Made by a program: the position numbers and the translations under genes. Of a DNA stretch of 64,000 nt, positions 29,077 through 41,829 are shown piece by piece. Every line of letters starts with the position of its first letter. Within the stretch, counting starts at the first letter, position 1. The stretch lies in NCBI GenBank assembly GCA_002197995.1, contig NGZR01000001.1, positions 1,736,001 through 1,800,000 on the forward strand, read 5' to 3'. The notes beneath the pieces were generated by a model. The model saw only the letters and a program-made list of their open reading frames with translations, was not told the origin of the DNA and searched no databases. The DNA is from Gaeumannomyces sp. JS-464. Its lineage: Eukaryota; Ascomycota; Sordariomycetes; Magnaporthales; Magnaporthaceae.

Positions 29077-29343
29077 CAGTTGGTTTTCCAACTGCTAATT
29101 AATGCTGCGTTATCCTTTATTTCGTCCAGGCTGTTACGTGGCGTCGTATCGCCATCGTTGCGCCGCCGTTTGCGTCGTGGCGCGGCGCGTTAATATTAGT
29201 AATAAAGCCTTTCCTAACAGCTAATTAATACTGCGCTATTATTTGCCTCGTATAGGTTATTACGTGGCGTCGTATTACCGTCGTTACGCCGCCGTTTGCG
29301 TGGCGGCGTAACGCGTCGGTATCGGTAATAAAGCGCTCCTTTC
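29077..29343. repeat. Diverged 126-base tandem duplication preceded by a hairpin
   Basis: Two copies start at 29,094 (GCTAATTAATGCTGCG) and 29,220 (GCTAATTAATACTGCG) and share TTACGTGGCGTCGTAT and CGCCGCCGTTTGCGT. A perfect hairpin CAGTTGG-TTTT-CCAACTG sits at 29,077-29,094 at the start. Both copies lie just inside the 3' LTR of element A, in what would be its 3' non-coding region. Confidence 0.7.
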
Positions 29344-31300
29344 CAATTAAAAAGTCGCTGTTTTACTTTTTGCTTCCAGGTGCTTCCGTTTTCGTTTTTT
29401 CGCATTATTTTTTTTTAAGGCTTTCGCAATTTTTTTTTTTTTTTTTTACGATCGATACGTCGTTAACGTATCGTTTTTTTTATTTTTTGCTCGCGCGCCC
29501 CCGTTTTTCCGTTTACGTTTCGACGTCCCGCTGCTTTTTTTTAACATCCTACTGCCTTTTTTCGTTACTTTTTTATTATTCCCAGCGATACGATGGCGCC
29601 CATCTAAAACAAGCCTGGCTTTGTTTAAGCTATTCCCTTCCGCGTTTTTTCGTGCATATGCTGCGTTCGCACGTATGTTTTAAAATACACCCGTTTTTTT
29701 AGTCGTATCGCCGGCGCTACTGGCGCTTTTAATACTGCCAAAAAATATAAAGTTCCCCTACTTTCGTACCGGTAATAGGAATAAAACCGGGACCTTTGTT
29801 AGCTGTAACTAGTATTTTTCCTGTTACAAGCTGTATAAAAAGGTTGGTTGCGCTAATAATACGCCTAGGTTTCGCCATGCTATTGGTAGGTTTTTATTCG
29901 CTAACGTTTCGTTTTTTAGGCTATAGCTTTAATAAAAGGCGACTTTTATAATTTTATCGAGCTTATCGGCACCGCTAAATTTTTTTAGGTAAAAAGCAGC
30001 GACATGCTCGTTTTTAAAGGCTACCAGTTCCTTTCCGGCAATACGCCGAAAAATACCGAAGCTTTAAACTATTTTATTTTTTTAAAACGGTGCCGTTTCA
30101 CCGCAGCTAAGGCCGTCGTTAAACTTATTAACATTTTTGTTAATACGGAAACGCGCATCCGCAATGCCTACGGCCAAACTGGCGCGTTAAAAAGTCGGGA
30201 CGTAGGTGCCACGCCGTCGTTCCACCGCTTTATTTTGCTGCTAACTTGCTTTTTATAGGCCAAAACTTTTAACGCTATTATTTTTGCGCGTCGTTCGGCT
30301 TTGGCCATTTTCTGCTAAAACTTAACGCCGCGCCGCGCCCGTAAAGATTCTAAGCAGTAGGACGCTTTAAATTTAGTACGTCGTTACCCCGTTATTTCGC
30401 CGTCGATTTAGTTTTAACTTATTTCTTTTTTAATTTCGTTTTCGCGCCAGCGACCCTGGTTATAATGCCTGGACCGCTGGTAAGGCCGCTTTTAGGGCCG
30501 AGCTTATCGCCGCCTACGACTGGCAAATTACCGACCTTATCGCCAAACAAACGACGGCGTTCCGCGATAGTTAAACGCGGCCGAAAATAAAAAGGATAAA
30601 GGTAACGTTCGTAAAATTAGCGAGGCGATCCAACGGCGTTACGCTCGCCTAGGTGCCCGTTTCCGCAACTATATCGCTGGTATTGGTACGTAAATTTATA
30701 ACGGCTATTCCGCGGCGTTCTGTTAGCGTTAGGTTTTTTATTTGCTATGGTTTTTTCGGGGGGTTACCGGTATACGCCCTAATGTAAATAGTTAGGCCGG
30801 CTGGGTGGCCGTTTTCTGGTTCGGGATTGGTTCGTTTCGAATAAACCGATTGTTTTTTACCGTTTTCTCGCCACTTTTTCGCCTCCGGTACCTTATACTG
30901 CTACTATTACTATAGGTTAGGGTTTCGTTTTTATCCCCTTTTAGGTTTGCCTTTCGGCCTGCGTTATACTGCGGCTCCTTTTTTGGTCCGTTACGCGAAA
31001 TTTACGGTGCCTGGGTTTGTTATCGGTATATCGCCTAAATCCCGCCACCAAGCCGGTGGTTCTAGTTTGCCAGGGTGCTTGGCGTGGAAATCTTTTATCG
31101 CTTAATTTGCCCCTTTAAGTTAGCGTTTGGTTGCTATATAGGTTTGTAAGGTGCTAGCCATTTTACCTTATATTATAATTCGCCGTTTACTATTTTAATG
31201 TTAAAAATGCTATCGAAATGCCATTCTTTCACTGGCTTTTTATTAGCGTCTTTTACGTTTTGCACTAAGGTTGCGCCAGCGCCTCGCCTGTCGTAGTCCT
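29344..31300 (-). other. Internal 3' region of Ty3 element A without assigned domains
   Basis: The region is strongly RIPped and T-rich on the plus strand (poly-T near 29,430-29,448). Open frames on the plus strand (29,370-29,702, Phe-rich) are compositional. On the minus strand I cannot place domains here; it may hold the integrase C-terminus, an extra open frame, or further nested fragments. Confidence 0.35.
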
Positions 31301-33459
31301 TATTTATTACTTCCTATCCTGGTAAGCCCAGGTTTTCCTTTTAAACAAAAAACGTATAAAAAACGGGGAAAAGGTTGTATTACACTAGCAGTTCGACGGC
31401 CAAAGCCTTAAAGTATACCTTTGTAATTGGAAAAGGGCTTATCTATTTTTCGTTTAATTTATTTATTGGCCTGAACGTGTTTATATTTTTTGTACTGATC
31501 CAAACGAAATCCCTTTTTTCGAAAGTCCTGGCGTTAGTTCGGTGGCGGTTCGTTGCTTTTTCGTACCTTTCTTTGCTGGCTTTCGCGATTGCTTTTATGT
31601 AATTCCATACCTTTTGCACCCTATCGGCTACCGTAATCGCATTATATAATTCTTTTTATTTCGCCGGTATATCGGTAAGTTTTTGCTCCTATTGCGGCTT
31701 TATTCCCATATATGGGTTCCATTTGTAATTTGTAAAAAACGGGGATACGCCGGTTGTTTTTAACACGTGGTTATTACTGGCGAACTCCGTTAACGGCAGC
31801 CAATCTGCCTAATCGTTTTGGTAAAAAAAGCAAAATGTCCGGAGGTATTATTCCATATAGGCGTTTAGGATTTCCGTTTGGCCGTCGGACTTAAGGTGGA
31901 ACGCTAACGAATGCCTAAACGTTACCCTAAGCCTGCGATTTAGCTTTTTTTAAAAGGTGGAAACGAATTGCCGGTTTCGGTCGAAAATAATGGTATCGGG
32001 CGTGCCGTATAAACGATACATTTGCGAAAGGAAAACGTTCGCCAGGCGCCTTACATCGGTTTTTACCATCGGGATAAATGGCGCATTTTTATTAGCCTAT
32101 TCGCTACTACCATAATATGGTAGTAGGTAACGTCCTACCGTTCGTATAGCGGTAATAAACCGACGGAATCGACGGATATATCCGCCTATAGGCGAAAAGG
32201 TACAGGTAAAAGTTTTAACAAACCTGTTGGGAATCCTTTTCCTACTTTAGCCATTTTGTATAAATGGCACCCTTAAACGAATACGCTAACGTCACGTAAT
32301 AGCCTAAACCAAAAATACGTCCGCCGTAATAGGTTTTATATTTTGCTGCGCTTTAGGTGTTCGTTTAGGGAAGGCTGTGCGTTTTATGCAGGATTTGCAA
32401 TCGTAAGGCATTGTTAAATGGGATAAACAGCCTATCTTTATAATAAATGCGTTAACGAGTCGCTTAGGAATCGGTTTTCGCCATTTTTACCTACTTTCGT
32501 ACCCAGGGGGAAAACTAGCGCATAAACGGGTTTTATAAAGTGGCGAGCATGGCTTATGCCAGGTCCGAAATGGCGTATGCCCTATCGATTAGCGCGTCGA
32601 TAGGTTTTAATATGTCGAAAGCTTAAAACGCCGTTAGGATTTCGCCGGGTCCTTATCGGCTCGTAGGAAATAGCGTTTATTGGCAAAACGCCACCCTTTC
32701 GTTACTAAGGTCTTTGGTATTCGTCGGTTTAACGCCGGGTAGTTATAAAAGGGTATTTGGGATAATGGCGGCTTTTTCTGGTTTATAAACGATATAAAAC
32801 CGGAAATCGTTTAAAAATTTTAACCAACGGACCTGCCTTTGGTTAAACAGTTTAGTAATAGCGAAATATTACAAATTTTTATAGTTTGTTCAAACTTTTA
32901 TTAGCGATTCGGCACTTTATAATTCGGGTTTCCATTTTTTAAAGGCTTTAATAATAGCTAACAGTTTTTTTATAAATTTCGTAATTGCATTCCGTTAAAG
33001 TGTGTTTAGCTAAAAAAAAAACGATTAGGCGGCGTATCCCTTATGCATCCATTTGGGAAAAAACGCTTCCTATAGCCTAATTTAATGCGTTTGCCTTAAC
33101 AATGGTTTTAAATGCGGGGTCGTAAAATGCCAGTAATTTTTAAAAAGAATGCATTGCGAAAGTGTCGGAACGCCGTCGAAATTTCGTCCGTTAGTTGGCC
33201 TGGCTAACTGTTCGCGCTTATTAACGCCGTAAACGGGCGTGCTATTATTAAAAAGCCCCAAATAAACCGTTTATAAAAGTTCGCGAAGCCTAAAAAGCGT
33301 TAAAGCTTTTTTAGGTTAGTAGGTTGCTGCTAAAATCGAATCGCTTCCATTTTTTTAAGTCCATTTGGATTCCCGACGTTAATACGATAAGTTCGAAATA
33401 TTTTATTTCTTTTACGCTAAATTCGCATTTTCGAATAACGTAGTCCACCAGTGTGTGCT

Positions 33460-33473
33460 ACACATTAGTGTGT
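33460..33473 (+). repeat. Left target-site duplication (ACACATTAGTGTGT)
   Basis: A perfect 14-base match to 33,686-33,699, flanking a 212-base LINE 3' fragment. Confidence 0.9.
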
Positions 33474-33685
33474 CCCCCATTGCCGATTGCCCGCTCGCTA
33501 ACAAGGAGCGCCGGAATGCGGCCCGACCCCCGTGTGCTTTCGGGTTTAATTTGTTAGCCGCCTTAATAGCAGCATATAGCCTAGTGTTAAGCTTAGGTAG
33601 CGCAGCACGTCATATGCCCCTTAGGAAGCAGGGATTGGTAAATCCCGACTAGCTGACGTTAAATATACTTTCTTTCTCTCTCTTT
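33474..33685 (+). mobile_element. Extremely 5'-truncated LINE (3' end only)
   Basis: It contains only the shared 3' region of the LINE family (TTGCCGATTGCCCGCTCGCT near the start, TTAAGCTTAGGTAGC, GACGTTAAATATACTT) and a TTTC/TCTC tail, flanked by a perfect 14-base duplication. This is the expected product of target-primed reverse transcription that stopped early. It landed in Ty3 element A. Confidence 0.9.
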
Positions 33686-33699
33686 ACACATTAGTGTGT
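33686..33699 (+). repeat. Right target-site duplication (ACACATTAGTGTGT)
   Basis: The second copy of the 14-base duplication, directly after the pyrimidine tail of the LINE fragment. Confidence 0.9.
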
Positions 33700-33969
33700 G
33701 CCACACCCACACCCAACCTCCAATTAACACCTTCCTCGAATTCACCAATTCTTGGCATTGCGCTGTTAGTGCACACTGCCAAATTGCATACAAATCCTTA
33801 ACACCCGCCAATTAGCGACCCAACACTAATAACCACGCCCGCCAACGGCGCTGGCGACGGCAACATGCCGTTGCTAACAGCCCCCCCTTCGGCCAATAGG
33901 GTGGCGCGCGCCCTCCTCGTCGGCCTAACGGCCCGGAGGAACGCGTCGCGGCCACCCGGGCCCCCCCGC

Positions 33970-35720
33970 CCGTTAGCGCACCCGATTACGCCGTCCCCGT
34001 TGCGGAATTAGCAACACCTAACAGGGCCCGATCAGGGCCAGGAAGGCTCCCATAACGGCAGCACCGGCACAAGTGCCCCTCCCCCCCTCCCTAACGGCGG
34101 CGTACGCGCCCACTCGTCGGGTCGGCCGCGGCGGCCGCGGAGGAAATTATTGCGAGTTATAGCCGCAAATAATAACAAACGGCCCTAATTTGCGCCACGC
34201 TGGCCCGATTTATCGACGCCGGCATTGCTTCCCTTTCGGCGGAAGCAATCCCCGAAGCCAACGGCTGGAAAGATTGCTTTATCGACTACGCTAAATAAGC
34301 CCTTTTCGGTTTACCTACGCCGGTCGAAAAGGAAAAAAGCCTATACGGGGCCTCGGAGCCCTCGTAACGCGCGCCCTTAGCCATTTACGCGTCGGTAGCC
34401 CGGGAGGGCCACCAATAACCCTAATAACCCGCACAGGCTTTTCGGGGCCGTACGCCCTAAACCCGGGCACCCCGCTTACTAACAAGCCTTAAAGCCGACT
34501 TCCGGGTGTTCGTTAGGATCCCGGAAAAACGGCAGGTTTAAGCCAACTAACAAACGGGCTTTAGCATTCGCAAAGCCCTTACCGACAGCAAAGACCTGCC
34601 GTTTACGACGGCCGATGTCCCGGAGGCGTACCGAACCTTTACGAGGTTCGTGTTAAAAATAAAAACGGCCGATATTTAAAGCCGGCTTTTACAGCACCGA
34701 TTCGAACTAGGCCGTTTATATAACGCCGAAAGGATTGAAAAGCTCGAAATTTGGTATAATTACGTAATTTCCGGCTGCTTTACCTTTTTAACCAACGGTT
34801 TTAAACAATGCGTCCCCGTATCGGATAAACTGGTTTGGGAGGAAATGAAAGCCCAAATAAGGCATAAATTGGTAAACGTTAAGCCTTTCGGGGCCGGCGT
34901 TAACCATTAAAAGCGTATATCGTGGATTATATCTTTTTATACGCAAGTGACCGGATTTAGGCTTTAGGGGATCACTTTCTTTTCACGCCGCGTATAACGA
35001 CACCCGCCGGTTACCCAGCACACTTTTGGCTACCACGGCTTTCACGTGGCCCGTAATTGCGCCCGGGCCGATAGGTGCTTTCGGTGCGGGAAAATAAACG
35101 ACGACCGGCACGTACAACCGTGTACGGCCCCCTCAATGCGCGAACTGCTCGAGCCCGTACCCAGCCGACCACCCGAACTGCTTTATAAAGCTTATACGGG
35201 TAAACGGAGTGCTAAAGCATTTAACCCGTGGGGAAAAAAGCGCGGTTAGGAAATTAGGCGCACAAGCGTACCGGGCGGCGGTAAAAAAGGTGGAAGCCGC
35301 CGCTACCGCCGCCACCGCCGCGGCCGCCGCGGCCGCCGCTGCCGCCACCGCCAACGCCTTTCCTACTAACCGCGGTTACTACGGACAATTCCGTTATAAC
35401 CGCTACCGCTAATGCTAATCCCGCGGCCGGTACCGGTAACGCCGCTGCTTCCGTTACCCCCGCCGCCGCCGCCGTTCCTGCCGCTATTGCCACCGCCGAC
35501 GCGGCCGAGGAAAGCCCGGCAGGCCTACCGGCCTCGAAAGGCGTGGCCCGTACGGCGAACAGGGAAAGGCACTTTGCCAAAAAACTTAAGGTTAGTTTTA
35601 ACAACTAATACGAAGTACTGGCGGATATAAAACTGGACTTCCCCGAGCCTGAAAAGGCTATCGAATTAACCGGAAACCCCCCGAAGGAAACCGACGGTAC
35701 CGCCGGCCAATAACTTTAAG
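33970..35720 (+). pseudogene. LINE copy 1 ORF1 (gag-like, zinc-knuckle), RIPped
   Basis: Blocks shared with copy 2 include IDAGIASLSAEAIPEANGWK, DFRVFVRIPEKRQV-like, SIRKALTDSKDLPFTTADVP and the knuckle region HGFHVARNCARADRCFRCGK (about 35,030-35,090). An Ala/Pro-rich tail follows (GCC/CCG repeats, 35,280-35,500). Numerous TAA/TAG codons interrupt it. The protein would bind the LINE RNA. Confidence 0.75.
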
Positions 35721-35759
35721 GCTAAAAGCCCTAATACATTAACGCCGCTTTTACGTATG

Positions 35760-38700
35760 CAGCAGCCAACCGGATATAATAAACGCATGGTAATAAGGCC
35801 CGGCGCCCGGGGCTTCGCCCCGAACGCTTGCTTTAACCGCCGCCTAAGCGAACGTTCGACGTAGCTGGGAAGCGGGGGCTATTTACTCCAACTATTTTGG
35901 AGCTAAAATATCGACGTGGTGCTAATGCAAAAGCCCCTTAACGCGTGGAAAAGGAAGCTTATGCTTTGCACTTACCCGTTGTACGAGCTATTTACTTCGG
36001 TAAATAGCTGGCACAACCACCAAACCAGGCCTTAAATAATAACTTACGTACGGAAAAACCCGGGGTTTCGGCCCGTAGCGGACCGGCCGGCAGGTAACAC
36101 CCGGGATATCCTTTGGCTTACCGTCGCCGGGTGCACTTTTGTTAACGTATATAGGCTTTTAAAAGACTTTTCGAAACTTTCGTTAAACTTTTTACTACGT
36201 TAGCGCCTAACGGCAAAATGCATTATAGCTGGGGATTTTAACGCAGGGTTCCCGGCGTGGGATCCGGTTAGGGGTAATAGGAATAAAGGCTAAGATATAA
36301 CCCAATGGGCTAATACTTATAACCTTTTTTTTACTTACCGACTTAAGCTAACCTACGCATAACGATGGGGGCGTTTTGGATTTTACCTTTTCCAACGCCC
36401 TTTTGGCAACAGCGGAAATCGACCCTTCGCTAACAACCGACTCGGACCACCGCTCGATACGGAGCGAAGTTTTTAACCGCAATAACTCCGTTCCGAACTA
36501 CCGGCGTATTACGCTACCAAACGATAAACTACCGTTTTTCGCAAACGCGGTAACAACGAGGGCCGGCAGCTTACCGCCATTTACAAATCCATGCACGGCG
36601 GATTATTTGAATAAAGCGGCCGAGGTTTTAATAAACCTGCTAAAAAATGCGTTAATGGCTTTCGGCCGGAGGCTTAAAGCTAAAAGAAAAGGTTAACCCT
36701 AGTGGAACGAAAAGTGCGCCAACGCCTAACGGGACTTTGCAAAAGTTATGGCAAACGGCGGGCCTTTTACGGCCGAAGCCCGCTTTTTAAAAGCAACGGT
36801 CCGGGCGGTTAAAAACAGTATTAGGACAGCGTGCTAAAAGAAGTGGATTCCTCGGAAGCGCTGTACCGTGCTGTAAAGTGGCATAAACTTGCACCCGCTA
36901 TACGGCTTCCCCCGTTAAATATCGACGGGGAGGTTAAAATAGCCCTAAAAGATAAAGCGGAAGCATTAAGCCGTAAGATCCTCCGTAGGTTTACGGCGAA
37001 GGACGACCTATAAAAGGACCCGTTGCTGCAAAGGGCTACTTAAAAAACCGCACAACTCCCGTGGGACCCCACGTCCCCCTAAAAGAATGCCGGAAGTGCA
37101 TTGTTGGCACGGCAAACACGGCCCCGGGCGTCGACTCCTTAACGGTTAAGCTGCTTACAGCGGCATGGCCGGCAATAGGGGAATACGTTAGGGCCTTTTT
37201 CGAAGCCTGCCTTAAAGCCGGGCATTACCTTGGCCTTTTCCGCACAACGGAGGTGGTTATGCTAAAAAAGCCGAATAAAACGGATATAACGGACCCAAAA
37301 TCCTACCGCCCGATAGCTTTGCTCCCGTGCTTAAGGAAAAGGCTGGAACGGCTGGTAGCTTCGCGGATGGCGTCCTTCGCACTACAATACGGGCTTATAA
37401 CTCCGCAACACGCCGGGGTTACCCCGAAAAAGGCCGCTATCGATTTAACGGCATGCGTGGCCCACGAGGTAAAACGGGCTTTTTAAAAGCATAAAACGGC
37501 CGCCTTTATTACCATAAATGTATAAGGGGCTTTCGACGCCGTATTTCGCCGGAAGCTTTTTCGAAGGCTTTTAAACTAAGGCTGGGATCTAACGTTAATA
37601 CGATAAGTATTATTTTTTGCAGGAAATAAGGTGGTTAAAATGCGTTTGGAGGACGCCACGGCACCCCCTTTTTCCCCGAACTGCGAGCTACCCCAAAGGT
37701 TACCGGCGTTACCGGTCCTATTTATGCTTTATATGGCCGAAATTTTACTTAAAGCAAAAGCGGTTAAGTACGAATACGCGGACGATATAAGCATTTGCGT
37801 AACGGGTAACACCCTGGAAAAGTGCTTTCGTAAAGCAGGGGCTACGGTAACGGAAATCCTACGTTAGGGAAGGGTTAATAAAGTGGCTTTCGACCCGGGA
37901 AAGTGCGAACTTATGCATTTTTCCAGGCGGAAAAACCTTACAACCCTAACGGTTATAGCGGAAAGCTTTACCATCCAATAAGCTACAAAAGCTTTACGGT
38001 GGTTAGGGGTTTTTTTCGACCAAAGGCTTAACTTTAAAGCCTACGTTAACAATAGGGCTGCAAAAGCCTAAAGCGTTACTAACCACCTCCGAAGGTTTAC
38101 GAACTCGATAAGGGGGATACCGGCATACTCGGTTTATAAAGCCGTTACGACAGTTATAATCCCCACGGCTTTATACGAGGCCGAGGTGTGGTATAAGGGC
38201 AAAACCAAACCACACCCGTATAAACCAGCACAATAGTAATATATTCGTTAAGGCCATTTAATCGAACGGGTGGATAAAGCTTTAACCGCGTCCCTCCGGG
38301 CAGTGGTTCCGGTTTGGAAAACCGCACCGATAAACGCTTTGCATTACGAATCCGGCATTTTAAGCGTTTAAGCGCTTTTGGAACAAGCCCGCCTTCGTTT
38401 CGCGGCCCGCATAAATACGGTCCCGGAAAAGTACCCCCTAGCCGCAGCGGCCAAGCCGGCTTTTAACGCCCGAGGGCCTAAGGCAGGCTTACCCGGCAAG
38501 CTTGCGACCTTTTTGCAAAGGACGGCCGGACTCCTTTCGGCTTGCACCCGCCCGGCCTACTTCCCGTATAAATATACAAGGCTTACGGTGGCCATACAAG
38601 AAAAGCCCGCAGCCGCAAAAGCTTTTATAACGTGGCTTCGCACTTTTTTACCTACCGACGTTATAATATATAGCGACGGGTCCAAAGCAAAAGACGGGGC

Positions 38701-39500
38701 AGTTGGATACGGCTGGGTAATATACCAAACCGGCCAACGCAAACTTTCCGAGCACGGCCGGTTAGCGCATCCGGCGGAAGTATTCGACGGCGAAGCGGAA
38801 GGGGCCCGAATGGGCCTCCGAAAAGCCGTTTGGAGCTTTCGCAACTGCACTTTCCACTTGTGCTTTAATAACACCTCGGCGGTTAACGGCTGTTTAAGCA
38901 CGGCTTTTAACAGTTTATAAAGGGCTTTTAAAAAAATTATTACTTTATAAATAAACACCAGGTATACGTACGCTGGTCCCCGGGCCATATGGGAATCCCC
39001 GGAAACGAAAAGGCAAATGCCGAAGCAAAGTTAGGATCGGCCCTACCAATACCTTAACATTTTAAACCAACGGTGGCCGGAGTAAAGGCTTTAGCCCGGA
39101 AAACAGCCCGGGACGCCCGAAACGCATGGTTTAAAAACAACTTTCCGGATCGGTATAAGGCTATAAGCCTCCCGCCGGTACCATAACACACGCCCGAAGC
39201 GTTACAGCTGCACCGAAAGGTACTGCAACGGCTAATAGCCGCACGCACCGGCCACGGGGATTTCGACTGGTACCACCGAAGGTTTTAACACGAAGACGAC
39301 AACCCGTGCCGTTACGGGCGAAATAAATCCCCTTCCCACCTTGTATTTTGCAGGCTGGCGAGGGCGGCAAAAAACAAATGGCCTATAGCGGACCCTCCCC
39401 CGGCCTTCGATAAGCCCGGATATTGGAAACGGCTTTTCCAAAAGCCCTCCCTTTTTGCTTCGTTCGTTAAAGCTACCAACTACTACACTATCGCCGGACG
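35760..39500 (+). pseudogene. LINE copy 1 ORF2 (endonuclease, reverse transcriptase, RNase H), RIPped
   Basis: AP-type endonuclease: VVLMQKP (about 35,916; copy 2 has QEP, so the catalytic Glu is Lys at 35,931-35,933), IITYVRKNPGFRP, TRDILWLTVAGCTFVNVYR, IAGDFNAG and SDHRSI (36,436). Reverse transcriptase: SYRPIALLPCLRK (37,293), HAGVTPKKAAIDLTACVAHE (37,419), YADD (37,775-37,786). RNase H: VIIYSDGSKAKDGAVGYGW, then GEAEGARMGLRKAV and LCFNNTS, where the expected Asp is Asn at 38,877-38,879. A C-terminal Cys/His cluster should lie near 39,300-39,360. The stop codons fit CpA-to-TpA changes. Confidence 0.85.
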
Positions 39501-41829
39501 ATAACAACAAAGCCCAAAAAGCCTATACTTAACCTTTTCCTTTGTACTATTAGGATTAACAGTAAGCTCGTTAATCCCCCGCACTTTAGGCCGGGCCCAA
39601 GGGAGGTCCCGAAAACCCCCTCCCCCGCCTAAACCCGGTTTTACCCCTTTTCCGGCATACCCGCCGGCTAACAGCATCACTACCACCCGCAGCGCTTTAT
39701 AACGCCCCGGCGTATTATTACGCCCCATTGCCGATTGCCCGCTCGCTAACAAAAAGCGCCGGAATGCGGCCCGACCCCCGTGTGCCTTCGGGTTTAATTT
39801 GTTAGCCGCTTTGATAGCAGCATATAGCCTAGTGTTAAGCTTAGGTAGCGCTAGCACGTTATATGCCCCTTGGGAGGCAGGGACTGGTAGATCCCGACTA
39901 GCTGACGTTAAATATACTTTCTCTCTCTTTCCCCCGCCCGGCCTCCGGCCGTTAACTCTTTCTTATACACAATCCAACCTTACCATATATCGCAATCCAA
40001 CCAGTCCCTACTACTGTTCGCGATAAAAATCCTTAAATAGGTGCAAGTTATTTGGGTAATACCCTAGTTGCATTACAAAGTAGCTACGAACTAAAAGACT
40101 TATGCGAAAGGGCTGTACGGGTCCACGCAATCCCAGTAATAAACGTGGACCGATTTCGTTAACTATTTAAAAAAGGACGAGTAAACCTAACCATCCAAAT
40201 CCACTAAAGCTGGATTACTTATAAGCAGCTATATTAAGGATATTACGACTTCCCGGTATCGTTTTTAACCAAATGGCAAATATTAACCTAAAAAATTAAA
40301 CTTAAAACCTTATAAACGGACTTTTAACAGCTATTTCGATTATCGAAAAAGTTCTCCTTTTACTTACAGGATTAGCTGTAAAATAAGTTGGTGGCAAACG
40401 CGTAAACCAATTGGAACACTTCCCGGGACGTCGCTAATGCCGCGAAAAGGAAATGGGCCGTAAAAAAAAGCAAATCCAACGCAAAAACGTCCGATTATCG
40501 TCCTTATTAAAAATCCCATTAAAGGTAACGGATATCCGGGTATTAGGCCTAAGGAAAGGACGATAAGGACGGACGTTTAAGTTAGCGGGAAGAGCGCCGA
40601 TATAAAGGACGGGACAATTCGCGCAGCTTCGACTCGAAACGGTAAAACTCCCGCCGTTACGACCAAAAAACGGGAAACTTCCGTTTTTCCAAATTTAACA
40701 CGCTTTAAGCGAAGCAATCGTCGGGTTATAACGGTAAGGCCGGAAAACCAAACCACTTAAGCCAAAAGCCCGGCAACTGCAACAATTGCGAACAGTTAAG
40801 CCATTGGGCGGCCGACTACTACTTTAAACCCAAAGAGGTAAAAGCAATCGACGCTTATTACTTTAACGACGAGAAATCCGACTACGACCGCGCTACTAGC
40901 GATAGTAATAAAAACAAACGCGCTTTAACGCGAAACGAAAACTACCGGTTGCAATCCAACTCGAACTTTAAATTGGGAAACGAGTCCAGCCGTTAAGTAA
41001 CTTTTACCTTCGCGGTTTTAACATTTTAAACATAAAAGGGCATAATTATTTATTTCGGACGGGTATAAATGTTTAAATTATAAAACGACCAGCTAAAATG
41101 CTAGTAAACCTTAATACGGGCGTAACGGCGAACATAGTAAATTATAAGTTCGTTCGGAAGCATAAAATCCCAAAAGCATATATGCCACTACCCGAGCTAA
41201 TCGGCGTGCAAAACGCGCCTATTAAATGCTATAAAGCGTATTAAATTACGCTAAAAGTAAAAATAGGAAAGGCCGAAAGCGGGATATTACGGCGCTTTTT
41301 TACGCCATTTAAAAAAGCGCTAACGTTTCGGATATCCTTTTAAAACACCCGACGATAGCGGGAAAAAGCATTAACCTGTTTAATGCCGACCAATTATAGG
41401 AGTTTAATACCGCCCAAATGCTTAAGCTAAGCGAATAGGCTGCCGTTATAACGGCAGGTCCTTAGCATATTAAATCCAGCTTATAAAAGCGGTAATAGGA
41501 CATATAACAACCGTTTACCACTAACTAAGCACTTACAGCCGGCAATTTTTACGCTAAACGAGGAGGACGAAAAAAAGCTAATAAAGCCGCTCGACCCTCG
41601 ATTATAAGCATATGCCGACGTGTTTTTTAACACGAGGGCGAAAAAACTCCCGCTGTTAAAAGGAGCCGAGCATGCCATTAAATTAAAAAAAAAGAAGTTA
41701 AGCTTTTTATAAAAGCCTTATACCTAACTTTGGAAAAATAAGCAACAGCATTAAAAAAGTACTTCGAGGAAAACCTCGCGCTAGGAAGGATTACCTTTTT
41801 AAAGGCAAACGCGGGCTTTTAATGCTGTT

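Larger units (their letters stand above)
28931..33459 (-). mobile_element. Ty3-type LTR retrotransposon A (minus strand, 5' part missing), RIPped
   Basis: Its 3' LTR is at the left end and is described separately. Minus-strand translation of about 31,300-32,200 gives an integrase core: IMVVANRLIK (about 32,120), VRRLANVFLSQMYRLYGTPD, then TIIFDRNRQFVSTF with the second catalytic Asp at 31,980-31,982, and near 31,600-31,900 SLAFHLKSDGQTEILNAYM-like sequence. At 33,280-33,430 the connection region of reverse transcriptase is seen (CEFSVKEIKYFELIVLTSGI, then FLGFANFYKRFI). The polymerase YxDD, protease, gag and 5' LTR are absent; the element ends at the LINE fragment and its target duplication at 33,460. 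It inserted into the DUF3435 relic. Stops are almost all TAA/TAG. Confidence 0.75.
33728..39930 (+). mobile_element. Tad1-like LINE, copy 1 (near full length, heavily RIPped)
   Basis: It aligns along its whole length with copy 2 (52,134-58,293), from CACCTTCCTCGAATTCACC to the AAATATACTTTCTCTCTC tail. ORF1 spans about 33,970-35,700 and ORF2 about 35,760-39,500. The decay is mainly C-to-T at CpA and G-to-A at TpG, giving TAA/TAG where copy 2 has CAA/CAG, while the reading frame is well kept; for example ORF2 is open for 180 codons at 38,378-38,920. No target duplication was found, possibly because RIP altered it. It adjoins Ty3 element B on the right. Confidence 0.9.

Noticed and set aside
29370..29702. 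110-codon Phe-rich 'membrane protein' on the plus strand
   Set aside because: It comes from poly-T and RIPped DNA inside a minus-strand retrotransposon and has no start context or family motif.
35133..35604. Ala/Gly-rich minus-strand frames over LINE copy 1, and their equivalents at 53,655-54,368
   Set aside because: They are shadows of GCC/GCG repeats encoding the Ala-rich tail of LINE ORF1.
39930..39965. A target-site duplication for LINE copy 1
   Set aside because: The flanks at 33,700-33,727 and 39,931-39,965 share only short CCTCC and TTAAC pieces, which is not convincing.
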